The notes under the pieces: model-generated
Seen by the model: only the letters and a program-made list of their open reading frames with translations
Database searches by the model: none
Told to the model about the DNA's origin: nothing
Program-made: the position numbers and the translations under genes
Assembly (NCBI GenBank): GCA_035570935.1
Contig: DATMKU010000162.1
Span: 1-42,725, forward strand
Length of the DNA: 42,725 bases
From: AP-15 sp035570935
GTDB lineage: Bacteria; Pseudomonadota; Alphaproteobacteria; ATCC43930; CGMCC-115725
Direction of reading: 5' to 3'
Part shown: piece after piece, positions 32,937 to 41,082 of the stretch
Layout: each line of letters begins with the position of its first letter
Numbering within the stretch: the stretch's first letter is position 1

Positions 32937-33731
32937 TTATTGCGATGTGCGGCGGGCATGCAGGCGCGCGAGTGCCGCGCCGGCCATCCGCGCCGGCTCG
33001 TCGGTGTCGAAGGCGCTGACAAAAGCGTCGATGCCGCGGGCGATCGCGGCTTCGGCCGGCAATTCCTCCCAATCGAGGATCAGCGATTTTTGTAACCGAA
33101 CCGCCCTCTGACCGGCGGCGAGGATCGGCTGCGCCAGACGCTCGACCGCAGCGTCGAGACCCTCGGCCGACACGACGATATCGACCAGACCCCAGCCGAG
33201 CGCCTCCGCCGCATCGATCGTCTCGCCGGTCAGCAGCAGCCGGCGGGCGCGCCCCTGGCCCACCAATTTCGGCAACAACGCCGCTTCGACAACCGACGGG
33301 ATGCCGATCGCCACCTCCGGCATGCCAAAGACCGAGCTATCGCTCGCGACACGCAGGTCGCAGGCGGCGGCGATTTCGAGCCCGGCGCCGAGCGCATAGC
33401 CGTCGATGCGGGCGATGACCGGGACCGGGAGCCGGCGGAAAGCGGCGCAGCAGCGGTGCACCAGCGTGATGAATTGGCGGGCGCTCGCATGATCGAGGGC
33501 CGCGATCTCGCCGACATCGGCGCCGCCGACAAACGCCCGGCCGCCGGCGCCGGAGAGGATCGCGAGGCGCAATTCGGGATCGGCGGCGACCCCGGCCATC
33601 GTCGCGACGATCTCAGCCAACAGCGCCGAATCGAGGCTGTTGAGCTTGGCCCGGTTGTCGATCGTCAGCCGCACGACGCGGCCGCCTTCGGGCCGCTCCT
33701 CATATTCGACGCGGAAGCCGTTCGCGCTCAT
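32937..33731 (-). CDS. Enoyl-CoA hydratase/isomerase family protein
   Basis: A 264-residue crotonase. Unlike the member at 24398 it keeps both catalytic Glu positions: E119 (GAGLEIAAACD) and E139 (FGMPEVAIG). The oxyanion hole lies at GRAFVGGADVGE. It should hydrate 2-enoyl-CoA in beta-oxidation or in breakdown of an aromatic or branched acid. The ATG at 33731 starts two bases after the ureohydrolase stop, so the two are tightly coupled. The acyl-CoA dehydrogenase follows on the same strand after a 304-base repeat region. Confidence 0.92.
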   Translation of the reverse strand: MSANGFRVEYEERPEGGRVVRLTIDNRAKLNSLDSALLAEIVATMAGVAADPELRLAILSGAGGRAFVGGADVGEIAALDHASARQFITLVHRCCAAFRRLPVPVIARIDGYALGAGLEIAAACDLRVASDSSVFGMPEVAIGIPSVVEAALLPKLVGQGRARRLLLTGETIDAAEALGWGLVDIVVSAEGLDAAVERLAQPILAAGQRAVRLQKSLILDWEELPAEAAIARGIDAFVSAFDTDEPARMAGAALARLHARRTSQ

Positions 33732-33733
33732 GC

Positions 33734-34684
33734 TCAAGGGGCCAATTGGTTCGACCGGCCGCGCTCCAGCCCGGCGCAAGCGAGCTGCAGGCATTTGTGC
33801 ATGACGGTGCCGGCGAGATAGGCGGTCATCCCGGCATTGTCATGCGGCGGGCTTACCGTGTTGACGTCGAACGCGACAAAATCGAGTTCGGCAAGCCCGT
33901 CGAGGATCGTGAGGCCCTCCTTGGCGCCGAGCCCGCCCCAGCTCGGCGTGCACACCCCCGGCGCCACCGACGGGTCGAACACATCCATGTCAAAGCACAG
34001 GTACACCGGCCGCCCGGCGAGCCGCCGGCGGATGTGCGCCAAGACCGCCGGTATCCCCAGAGCATCGAGTTCGACTCCAGGGATCAGCTCGTAGCCCCAA
34101 TTGCGGGTGTATTCGAACAGGCCGGGCATGGCGACAGCACCCCGCGCCCCCAAATGGATCGAGTTTTTCGCATCGACGACGGCCTCCTCGGCGGCGCGGG
34201 TAAAGGTCGTGGCGTTGGTGAATTTGCTCTCGCCGTCATCGGGGTAGGTGTCGGTGTGGGCATCGATGTGCAACACGACGAGATCGGGGTGGCGGCGATG
34301 CAACGCGCGCAATTGCGGCAGGGTCACCGCCCCGTCGCCGCCCATCGTCAGCGGGACCGCACCCGCCTCGACGATCGCCGTCACCGCCGCCTCGATGTTT
34401 TCGAACGCCTCGGCGACATAGCCGGAACGGACTTTGACATCGCCATAATCGACGAGACCGAGGCGCGCGACCGGGTCGAAATCGCGCAGCGGCGGCTCAT
34501 AGCGCCGCACCAGCGCCGAATGCTCGCGGATCGAGCTCGGTCCGAGCCGCGCGCCGATGCGCGTCGGGTGAAAACCGCAATCGAACGGAATACCGAGCAC
34601 CGCCGCCCGGCAACCCGAGAGATCGCGCGAGGCGGGCACGCCCATAAATGTCCCGACCGCTTCCACCATTGCGCGACCGCTCAT
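33734..34684 (-). CDS. Arginase/agmatinase (ureohydrolase) superfamily protein with altered metal site
   Basis: A 316-residue ureohydrolase-fold protein. The central metal motifs are intact: HIDAHTDTY (D141, H143, D145) and CFDMDVFDPSVAPG (D232, D234). Two normally invariant places differ: GGDH is GGDG (G118 in place of the metal His), and the D-x-V-E-V-x-P motif reads DVNTVSPPHD (T276 in place of Glu). It may bind one metal or none, or act on a different amidino or amide compound. The ATG at 34684 follows GAGGAGG. The enoyl-CoA hydratase gene begins two bases after the stop. Confidence 0.87.
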   Translation of the reverse strand: MSGRAMVEAVGTFMGVPASRDLSGCRAAVLGIPFDCGFHPTRIGARLGPSSIREHSALVRRYEPPLRDFDPVARLGLVDYGDVKVRSGYVAEAFENIEAAVTAIVEAGAVPLTMGGDGAVTLPQLRALHRRHPDLVVLHIDAHTDTYPDDGESKFTNATTFTRAAEEAVVDAKNSIHLGARGAVAMPGLFEYTRNWGYELIPGVELDALGIPAVLAHIRRRLAGRPVYLCFDMDVFDPSVAPGVCTPSWGGLGAKEGLTILDGLAELDFVAFDVNTVSPPHDNAGMTAYLAGTVMHKCLQLACAGLERGRSNQLAP

Positions 34685-34804
34685 CCCCCGCCTCCTCGCG
34701 CCGTCATCCGACCAATACTCGCCGCCGCCGCCAATGCCAATCCTAATGGCGCTTTCCCCTCGGTTCGCGCATAGTGATAAAGAATCTTCTGGAGAATGCG
34801 GTCG

Positions 34805-35416
34805 ATGGACACGATCGAAGACCCGCGCCAGCTGCGCGAAATCTATGGCGCGCCGAACGAGCGGTCGCTCAAAAAGGAGCTGACCCGGTTCGACCGGCAC
34901 TGCCGCAACTTCATCGCGCTGTCGCCGTTTCTGGTGATCGCCTCGTCCGACCCGTCGGGCCGCTGCGACGCCTCGCCCAAAGGCGACATGCCGGGCTTTG
35001 TGCGGGTCGTCGACGACACGACCCTCTTGATCCCCGACCGGCTCGGCAACAACCGCGTCGACACACTCGGCAACCTGTTGGCCCGGCCCGGCGTCGGTCT
35101 GATCTTTTTTGTGCCGGGGATCAACGAGACCCTGCGCGTCAACGGCCGGGCGAGCGTGACAACCGACCCCGCCCTTCTTGAACCGCTCGCGGTCAACGGC
35201 AAGGCGCCGCGCAGCGGCATCCTGGTCGCCGCGGAGGAGATCTATTTCCACTGCGGCAAGGCATTGATCCGCTCCGATTTGTGGAACCCGGAAAAGCACG
35301 TCGCGCGCGGCGCGTTCCCGCCGTTGGGCCGCATCATCGCCGAGCAGATCGGCGGCATCGACCCCGACGAAGCCGAGCGCCAAACCGCCGAAAGCTACCG
35401 CACCCGGCTGTACTGA
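34805..35416 (+). CDS. PPOX-class FMN-binding protein (DR_2398/MSMEG_1061-like family)
   Basis: A 203-residue split-barrel flavoprotein related to pyridoxamine-phosphate oxidase. The N-terminal EDPRQLREIYGAPNERSLKK, PFLVIASSDPSGRCDASPKG, DRLGNNRVDTLGNLLARPGV and the C-terminal YFHCGKALIRSDLWNP match this family as I know it. Members bind FMN (or F420) and have unknown substrates. ATG at 34805 gives a ten-base spacing to GGAG; the in-frame ATG at 34796 is too close to it. It is divergent from the ureohydrolase gene. Confidence 0.88.
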   Translation: MDTIEDPRQLREIYGAPNERSLKKELTRFDRHCRNFIALSPFLVIASSDPSGRCDASPKGDMPGFVRVVDDTTLLIPDRLGNNRVDTLGNLLARPGVGLIFFVPGINETLRVNGRASVTTDPALLEPLAVNGKAPRSGILVAAEEIYFHCGKALIRSDLWNPEKHVARGAFPPLGRIIAEQIGGIDPDEAERQTAESYRTRLY

Positions 35417-35681
35417 CCGACTGATCTTTTCGTCGTCCGCGTGAAAGCGAAGGGCTGTGCAGGGAAACGGTCGATCGCCCGGTGCCCGGTCGATTGTACG
35501 CGTTCGCAGGCCGGCCGGGCGAGTAATCGTCGGAGCGGAGCATCGCCCGCTGCCAAGTTAAACCTGATACCCATTGCTCGAATACCTAACCGTTAACGTG
35601 CATATAATCGAGCTTATGCGACTTTGACAGCTACCTCCTGACGCGCAAAAAACACCACATGTAGATTTTCGGGGAGGAGCC

Positions 35682-36116
35682 ATGACCGCCAAATTTTACG
35701 TCATCACCGCCGCCGTGTTCGCGTTGCTTACTATCACTAGGAGTGCTACCGCGCAAACCGGCGGTTACACGATCCAACCGCCCGGCCAACTGCCGACCTT
35801 TGCCAACCCGACACCGAACGGCGGCTACGCGATCCAACCGCCCGGCCAGCTGCCGACCTACGCCAACCCGACATCGAACGGCGGCTACGCCATCCAACCG
35901 CCCGGTCAGCTGCCGACCTATGTCAACCCGACACCGAACGGCGGCTACACGCAGGAAACGCCCGGTCAGCTGCCGACCTATGCCAACCCGACACCGAACG
36001 GCGGCTACGTGATCCAACCGCCCGGCCAGCTGCCGACCTATGTCAATCCGACACCGAACGGCGGCTATACCGTGCAACCACCCGGTCAGCTACCAACCTA
36101 TATCAACCCCCACTAG
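35682..36116 (+). CDS. Secreted protein of six 20-residue repeats (GGY..QPPGQLPTY)
   Basis: A 144-residue protein with a signal peptide (MTAKFYVITAAVFALLTI, probable cleavage near SATA-Q) followed by six tandem units of the type GGYAIQPPGQLPTYANPTPN, the last one shortened to 18. Variation is confined to a few positions: A/T/V after GGY, A/V/I before NP, and the fourth unit has QET for IQP. Proline/Tyr/Gln-rich, with no Cys. Similar PGQLPT repeats occur in small uncharacterised alphaproteobacterial secreted proteins (family memory). GGGGAGGAG precedes the ATG. The DUF2971 gene starts 28 bases after the stop. Confidence 0.85.
   Translation: MTAKFYVITAAVFALLTITRSATAQTGGYTIQPPGQLPTFANPTPNGGYAIQPPGQLPTYANPTSNGGYAIQPPGQLPTYVNPTPNGGYTQETPGQLPTYANPTPNGGYVIQPPGQLPTYVNPTPNGGYTVQPPGQLPTYINPH
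35760..36116 (+). repeat. 60-base in-frame tandem repeat array
   Basis: Five complete 60-base units and one 54-base unit lie in perfect register inside the secreted repeat gene; each begins GGCGGCTAC or a close variant and contains CCCGGCCAGCTGCCGACCTA or a close variant. Synonymous and non-synonymous differences between units suggest an array old enough to diverge but still kept in frame. Confidence 0.95.
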
Positions 36117-36144
36117 AGGGAAGGTAAGAAGAGGAATAGGTATC

Positions 36145-37026
36145 ATGACACGCGCAACGTTAATTAGCGATCTTTGGGAGCCGATACAAAAATACATTGG
36201 TGCACTTAACACACGTTCCATGCCTGCCGTGCATCACTACACCAGCGTAAAGGGCGCACTAGGAATTTTGGACAGCGGGCAAATGTGGTTCACCGAACGC
36301 GCGCATTTGAATGATCCATCAGAGATTTCGCATGGCATAGACCTAGCAAAGTCAATCCTTTGCGCCAAAGGCCGAAGCTACGATGCGACACGTCTCGACG
36401 ATAGCACTAAAAGGGTATTTCACGATTTTCGTTTCTTCAGCGCAAGCTTTATCTTTGAGCATGACGATCTTTCACAGTGGCGGAATTACTCGGACGATGG
36501 AAACGGAGTGGTGTTGTCCTTCAAGGCCTCTGCATTTAATAATCCACACATCTATATCAGTAAAATCATACCAGATAATCCGACTGTTATTGTCTGTCCT
36601 ATGTCGTATAACCCGGAGCGCTTGAAACAGTTAATTGAATCTATTATAAAAAAATGGACAGGCGGTGACATCGAAAAATTGTGTGATCATCTATTTATGA
36701 TCTCCAGCTTGTTCAAGGGCGATTGCTGGAAGTCAGAAAACGAGTATCGTTTTTTCGTTCATCAAAAGCGTGACCAAATATTAAAGCGTGAATGTTTCAA
36801 AGTGCGTGAACGGAACAGCAATATAGTAACTTATTTAGAGATTCCTATTCAGAATTGGGAATCAACAACAGATTTCCCCATTTACAGGATATGTCTCGGC
36901 CCGGCAGCACCGTGTGGTCTCGATGCTGAACTCAGTGATTTCATTTTCGCAAAAGGTATCTCCATTAGCCAGGACAACATAGTCAGGTCTACGATTCCCT
37001 ATCGTTCAGTGCGTCAGATATTTTGA
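36145..37026 (+). CDS. DUF2971-domain protein, low GC
   Basis: A 293-residue cytoplasmic protein. The DUF2971 pattern is visible: VHHYTSVKGALGILDSGQMW, ERAHLNDPSEISHG, then FFSASFIFEHDDLSQWRNYS and GNGVVLSFKA, and a later ENEYRFF. The function of the family is unknown. Codon use is markedly AT-richer than all neighbours (runs such as TCTATTATAAAAAAATGGAC), a sign of recent acquisition. AGAAGAGGAATAGG lies before the ATG at 36145. It may be co-transcribed with the repeat protein 28 bases upstream, though the composition change at that junction suggests the pairing is recent. Confidence 0.8.
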   Translation: MTRATLISDLWEPIQKYIGALNTRSMPAVHHYTSVKGALGILDSGQMWFTERAHLNDPSEISHGIDLAKSILCAKGRSYDATRLDDSTKRVFHDFRFFSASFIFEHDDLSQWRNYSDDGNGVVLSFKASAFNNPHIYISKIIPDNPTVIVCPMSYNPERLKQLIESIIKKWTGGDIEKLCDHLFMISSLFKGDCWKSENEYRFFVHQKRDQILKRECFKVRERNSNIVTYLEIPIQNWESTTDFPIYRICLGPAAPCGLDAELSDFIFAKGISISQDNIVRSTIPYRSVRQIF

Positions 37027-37139
37027 TTTTCCCATCGGGCCAGCGGCGGAGCAGGTCACCTAATCTCGACCTAAAAAACCCGCAAAACGGGTTCGCTGCG
37101 GCGACCTGACCGTGGGGATGCGCGAGCGGCGAGGGGCTG

Positions 37140-37619
37140 CTACGGCTGGCGGTGGATCGGGTCGACCCAGGGTATTTCCGTCGGGCGCTCGACCGGTTCG
37201 ATGTCGAGATTGACGACGACCGCCTCGTTGTCGCTGCGCACCACCACGCATTCGAGCGGCGCGTCGGTTGACGCGTTGATCTCCTGGTGCGGGACATAGG
37301 GCGGGACAAAGATGAAATCGCCGGGACCGGCCTCGGCGACATAGTCGAGATGCGCGCCCCACCGCATCCGCGCCCGCCCCTTCACGACATAGATCACGGT
37401 TTCGAGCGCGCCATGATGATGCGCGCCGGTTTTGGCGTTGGGGTGGATCTTGACCGTCCCGGCCCAGATCTTTTGCGCTCCGACCCGAGCGAGATTGATC
37501 GCCGCGGCGCGGTCCATGCCAGGGGTCTGCGCGGTGTTCGGGTCGAGCTGGTCGCCGGGGATGATTTTGACCCCGTGGATTTTCCAATCGACGGGTTCGT
37601 GCTCGTGCCTGTCGCTCAT
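37140..37619 (-). CDS. Cupin-domain protein
   Basis: A 159-residue single-cupin protein. Motif 1 is HHHGALETVIYVVKGRARMR and motif 2 PGDFIFVPPYVPHQEIN, giving the usual three His plus Glu metal site. Preceding residues DWKIHGVKIIPGDQLDPNT and PGMDRAAAINLARVGAQKIW are typical of a common uncharacterised cupin group. It could be a dioxygenase, isomerase or small-molecule sensor. AGGCGAGG precedes the ATG at 37619. It converges with the DUF2971 gene. Confidence 0.88.
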   Translation of the reverse strand: MSDRHEHEPVDWKIHGVKIIPGDQLDPNTAQTPGMDRAAAINLARVGAQKIWAGTVKIHPNAKTGAHHHGALETVIYVVKGRARMRWGAHLDYVAEAGPGDFIFVPPYVPHQEINASTDAPLECVVVRSDNEAVVVNLDIEPVERPTEIPWVDPIHRQP

Positions 37620-37752
37620 CCGCCTCGCCTTTTTGAGAGCATGCCCCACCTTAGCTGATTTTGGTGCGGGTGCGTTGCAAGGGGGGTTGACGAGAGTGGA
37701 TTTCGATATATCTTAGTTTCGTTATGTCGAAACACTATCGAGGAATGACCTC

Positions 37753-38136
37753 ATGACTGAAGAACCCGCTGCGGCCGCCGAGCTGAGCGGCTATCACGCT
37801 CACGTCTATTACGACACCGCGACGCGCCCGGTCGCCGAGCGGCTCGCCGCTGCGATCGGCAGCAAATTCCCGGTCGAGTTCGGGGGCTTCCGGGATGGGC
37901 CGGTCGGGCCGCACCCGATCGCCAACCTGCAGATCATCTTCACCACCGCCGAGTTCGCCAACGTCGTGCCGTGGCTGATGCTGAACCGCGAGGGTCTCGA
38001 CGTCCTGATCCATCCGCTGACCGACGATTCGGTCGATGATCACAGCAAGTATGCGCTGTGGCTCGGCACCCCGGTGCCGTTGAAGCTCGAAACGTTGCGG
38101 CGGACCTATCGGCCGGAGCTGTTGCCCACCGCCTGA
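37753..38136 (+). CDS. DOPA 4,5-dioxygenase family protein
   Basis: A 127-residue protein of the DOPA 4,5-dioxygenase family known from fungal pigment synthesis and many bacteria. Visible metal-binding candidates are YHAHVYYD (HxH), GPVGPHPIAN, and LIHPLTDDSVDDHSKYALWL. WLMLNREGLDVLIHPLT is the most conserved block. It may open a catechol ring; in bacteria the substrate is usually unknown. The PadR regulator gene follows 72 bases downstream and could control it. Confidence 0.9.
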   Translation: MTEEPAAAAELSGYHAHVYYDTATRPVAERLAAAIGSKFPVEFGGFRDGPVGPHPIANLQIIFTTAEFANVVPWLMLNREGLDVLIHPLTDDSVDDHSKYALWLGTPVPLKLETLRRTYRPELLPTA

Positions 38137-38208
38137 AATGGCGCCGGCGCATTGGAGTACGCCCCGGCCGAGCACTGGGGCGATGTTCCGTTGAAAAAGG
38201 AATTTATT

Positions 38209-38781
38209 ATGTTCGCAAATCGACATGCCCGCGGCGAACGCCGGCATGCAAGAAATGACTTCGGCTTCGCCAGCGGCCGTTTCGGCGGCCATCACCGCGG
38301 CGGCGGGCGCGGCGGGCGGCTCAGCCGGGTCTTCGATCATGGCGATCTGCGCTATGTGCTGCTGCAGCTGATCGCTGAACGGCCGCGCTATGGCTACGAG
38401 CTGATCAAGACAATCGAAGAGCAGTTTGGCGGGATGTACAGCCCCAGTCCCGGTGTGGTTTATCCGACGCTGACCCTGCTCGAAGAACTCGGTTATGCGC
38501 GCGCGGAAAATGCCGGCAATACCAAAAGGCTCTATTCGGTGACCGAGGAAGGCACAAATTTTCTGACCGCGAACCGGGCCCTGGTCGATGCTATCTTCAA
38601 GCGAATGGCAGAGATGAGCCGCGCCATCGGCGGCGGGCCGGCGCCGGAAATCCGGCGCGCCGCGGGCAATTTGGAAATGGCGTTGTCGATCCGGCTCGGC
38701 AAAGGTCCGCTCGACGCAAACCAAGTACAGGCGATCACCCAGGCGCTCGACCGCGTCGCAGCAGAGATCGAGCGCATTTGA
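38209..38781 (+). CDS. PadR-family regulator with His/Gly/Arg-rich N-terminal extension (YqjI-like)
   Basis: A 190-residue regulator. A basic, Gly/His-rich leader (residues 1-38: RHARGERRHA ... GGHHRGGGRGGR) precedes a PadR winged helix: DLRYVLLQLIAERPRYGYEL, then PSPGVVYPTLTLLEELGYAR and GNTKRLYSVTEEGTNFL, with a C-terminal helical dimerisation region. E. coli YqjI, which senses nickel/iron through a similar His-rich leader, is the closest architecture I know. The ATG at 38209 is preceded by AAAAAGG; an upstream TTG at 38152 is less likely. The substrate-binding-like gene starts 22 bases after the stop. Confidence 0.9.
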   Translation: MFANRHARGERRHARNDFGFASGRFGGHHRGGGRGGRLSRVFDHGDLRYVLLQLIAERPRYGYELIKTIEEQFGGMYSPSPGVVYPTLTLLEELGYARAENAGNTKRLYSVTEEGTNFLTANRALVDAIFKRMAEMSRAIGGGPAPEIRRAAGNLEMALSIRLGKGPLDANQVQAITQALDRVAAEIERI

Positions 38782-38803
38782 TCGCTACCCGCGAAGTTGC
38801 CCG

Positions 38804-39733
38804 ATGAAGCTCGCGGTTCCCGACCTGGTCTCCAACTCCTATTTCCCGGCGGTGGCCGCGGTCGAACTCGGGTTTTTCGCGGCCGAAGGGCTCGACATGT
38901 CGCTCGAGCTGGTGTTCCCGGTCGATCGCGCCTACCGCGAAATGCGGGATGGCAATATCGATTTTGTCGGCGGCTCGGCGCATTCGGCGCTGGCGGCCTT
39001 CCCCGAATGGGACAGGGCCAAGCTGCTCTGCGCCCAGGCGCAGGGCATGTACTGGTTTTTGGTCATGCGCGCCGATCTCGGCGCCACACGCGGCGATGTC
39101 GGCATCGTCAAGGGCAGGACGATCGGGGCCGCACCCTGGGTCGATATGGGCTTGCGGCGGCTGTTGACCGAGGCCGGGATCGAGCCGCTGCGCGACCGGG
39201 TCACGATCGCGCCGGTGCCGGGGGCGGCGGCGAACGGCAGTGTCGTCAATTTCGGCCTGACCGCGGCCCAGGCGCTCGAAGACGGCCTTATCGACGGCTT
39301 CTGGGCGAACGGCATGGGTGCCGAGATCGCGGTGCGCCGCGGCGTCGGCACCGTGGTGCTCGACGTCCGGCGCGGCAACGGGCCAAAGACATGCTTCAAT
39401 TACACGATGTCGGCCCTCGCCACGACCGATCGGCTGATCGCGCGCTCGCCCGAGGTCGCGGCTGCGGCGGTGCGAGCCCTGGTAAGGACGCAGGCCGCGC
39501 TCAAAGCCGATGTCGCCCGCGCGACCGCGGTCGGGCGCAAATTGTTTCCGCCTGACGCCGCGGCGCTGATCGCCGAATTGATCCGCCGCGACCTCAATTA
39601 TTACGATCCGTCGATCTCGCCCGAATTCGTCGCCGGCATGAACCAATTCGCCCGCGACCTCGGCATTCTGCACGGCGACCCGCCATACGAAAAAGTCGTC
39701 GCCACCCGATTCGCCGCTCTCTGGCGCAGTTGA
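38804..39733 (+). CDS. NMT1/THI5-like (NitT/TauT-type) substrate-binding protein without signal peptide
   Basis: A 309-residue periplasmic-binding-fold protein of the SsuA/THI5 type: MKLAVPDLVSNSYFPAVAAV, GFFAAEGLDMSLELVFP, AYREMRDGNIDFVGGSAHSA, then DGLIDGFWANGMGAEIAVRR and a C-terminal FVAGMNQFARDLGIL. Members normally deliver sulfonates, nitrate or pyrimidine precursors to an ABC importer. Here there is no signal peptide and no permease or ATPase gene nearby, so it may be a cytoplasmic ligand-binding protein or enzyme. It follows the PadR regulator by 22 bases and probably shares its transcript. Confidence 0.85.
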   Translation: MKLAVPDLVSNSYFPAVAAVELGFFAAEGLDMSLELVFPVDRAYREMRDGNIDFVGGSAHSALAAFPEWDRAKLLCAQAQGMYWFLVMRADLGATRGDVGIVKGRTIGAAPWVDMGLRRLLTEAGIEPLRDRVTIAPVPGAAANGSVVNFGLTAAQALEDGLIDGFWANGMGAEIAVRRGVGTVVLDVRRGNGPKTCFNYTMSALATTDRLIARSPEVAAAAVRALVRTQAALKADVARATAVGRKLFPPDAAALIAELIRRDLNYYDPSISPEFVAGMNQFARDLGILHGDPPYEKVVATRFAALWRS

Positions 39734-39744
39734 GCAAACGCCCA

Positions 39745-39935
39745 CGATTCCCCTCTCCGCCCTTCAGGGGGGAGAGGGAGGGGTGGGGGTGGGAGGGTGA
39801 GGTGGTGTCGGCGCGCGCTGGAATCCCCCACCTCACCCCGGCCCTCTCCGCCCCTGGGGGCGGAGAGGGAGTGCGTTTTCGGCAGTCGGCGCCCACACCC
39901 CGGCAATGGGTCCCGGCGAGCGCCACGGTCATACT
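39745..39935. repeat. Dispersed repeat cluster
   Basis: Several elements stand end to end: CCCCTCTCCGCCCTTCAGGG with GGGGAGAGGGAGG (39750-39780), GGGAGGGTGAGGTGG (39790-39805), then GGAATCCCCCACCTCACCCC through GGGGGCGGAGAGGGAGTGCG and TTTTCGGCAGTC (39830-39890), nearly identical to 29283-29347. At 39897-39935 a CAATGGGTCCCGGCG element resembles part of the one at 42110. No gene is seen in 39734-39989. Confidence 0.8.
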
Positions 39936-39989
39936 TGGCAAATTCCTTCAGCCGATCGCCGGAGCGCGGCGTTCCTTATTCCGGTCCGA

Positions 39990-41009
39990 TTACCTTGTAC
40001 AAGGCGCGAGCCGGGTCGCGGGACATTCGCCGATCGTGAGCCAGCTCGCTCCAGGATTGCCGGGGCTGCCGGTGTCGATCACTTTGGCCCCATCCATCTC
40101 CCAAATATCGACTTCGCCGTTGGCGTTCTGCCACAAGATGTCGGAGAAGCCGTTACCGTAGAAATCGCCGCTGCCGACAACATGCCAGCTCGTTCCGGGG
40201 TTACCGATGACGGCGCTCCCGATCACCTTCAGCCCGTCCATCTCCCAGATCGCGACGGCGCCGTTGGTGTTCTGCCACAGAATGTCGGAATAGCCGTTAC
40301 CGTAGAAATCGCCGCTGCCGACAACGTGCCAGCTCGCGCCGGGGTTGCCGACGACGGCGCTCGCGATCACCTTCAGCCCGTTCATCTCCCAGATCGCGAC
40401 GGCACCATTGGTGTTCTGCCACAGGATGTCGGAGAAGCCGTCGCCGTTGAAATCGCCGCTGCCGATCACGTGCCAGCTCGTGCCGGGGTTGCCGACGACG
40501 GCGCTCCCGATCGCTTTCAACCCGTTCATCTCCCAGATCGCGACGGCGCCATTGGTGTTCTGCCACAGGATGTCGGACTTGCCGTCGCCGTTGAAGTCGC
40601 CGGTGCCGACCGCGTGCCAGCTCGGCCCAGGATTGCCGGGGCTGGCGCTCGCGACCACCTTCAACCCGCTCATCTCCCAGATCGAGACGGCGCCGTCGGT
40701 GTTCTGCCACAGGATGTCAGAGTACAGGCTGCCGTGGAAATCGCCGCTGGCGACCACGTGCCAGCTCGTGCCCGGGTTCGCCCCGACCAGCGCTGTCGCG
40801 GTGGGCTTTGTGCCGTCCATCAGCCAGATCGCCGCCTGACCGTCGGTGCTCTGCCACAGGATGTCGGACTTGCCGTCGGCGTTGAAGTCGCTGGTTTGCG
40901 GATTTTCGCTCAACGGCACCCCCGCCCCGCTCAGCTCAAATATCGTAGTGTGGCCGGGATTTCCCTCTAACGAGGTCGTGCCGTACAGGTTTCCCGAGGC
41001 GTCGAATGA
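39990..41009 (-). pseudogene. 3' part of a broken secreted repeat protein: FG-GAP/VCBS-like repeats
   Basis: The frame open from 41009 to 39990 starts with the end of a GloVer-type unit (FDASGNLYGTTSLEGN, then TIFELSG) and continues into six units of about 47 residues (141 bases) of the type SDILWQNTNGAVAIWEMNG plus NPGTSWHVVGSGDFNGDG. These are calcium-binding-style FG-GAP/VCBS propeller blades, usually extracellular. A GTG at 40919 could act as a local start, but it has no signal peptide. The frame is the natural continuation of the gene at 41083-41916: a one-base insertion near 41007 and an amber codon at 41083 separate them. Confidence 0.85.
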
Positions 41010-41082
41010 TTAGACCGGCTTGAGGGCCTCCTCCATCCGCGCAATCGGTCTGGGAGCAGAAGTCGTACAGGACCGTCTCAGA

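Noticed and set aside
35631..36077. Minus-strand frame with regular 20-residue repeats (VAAVRCRVDIGRQL)
   Set aside because: The periodicity is only the mirror of the 60-base array in the plus-strand secreted protein, which has the signal peptide and ribosome binding site.
35760..36116. Regular 60-base repeats considered as a CRISPR array
   Set aside because: The unit has no unique spacers; the whole 60 bases repeat, stay in frame and encode a secreted protein, and there are no cas genes.
39906..40970. Plus-strand frame of 354 codons with repeats such as HLPDRDGAVGVLPQDVG
   Set aside because: It is the antisense reading of the FG-GAP-like repeats; the minus-strand frame has recognisable blades and continues the upstream secreted protein.
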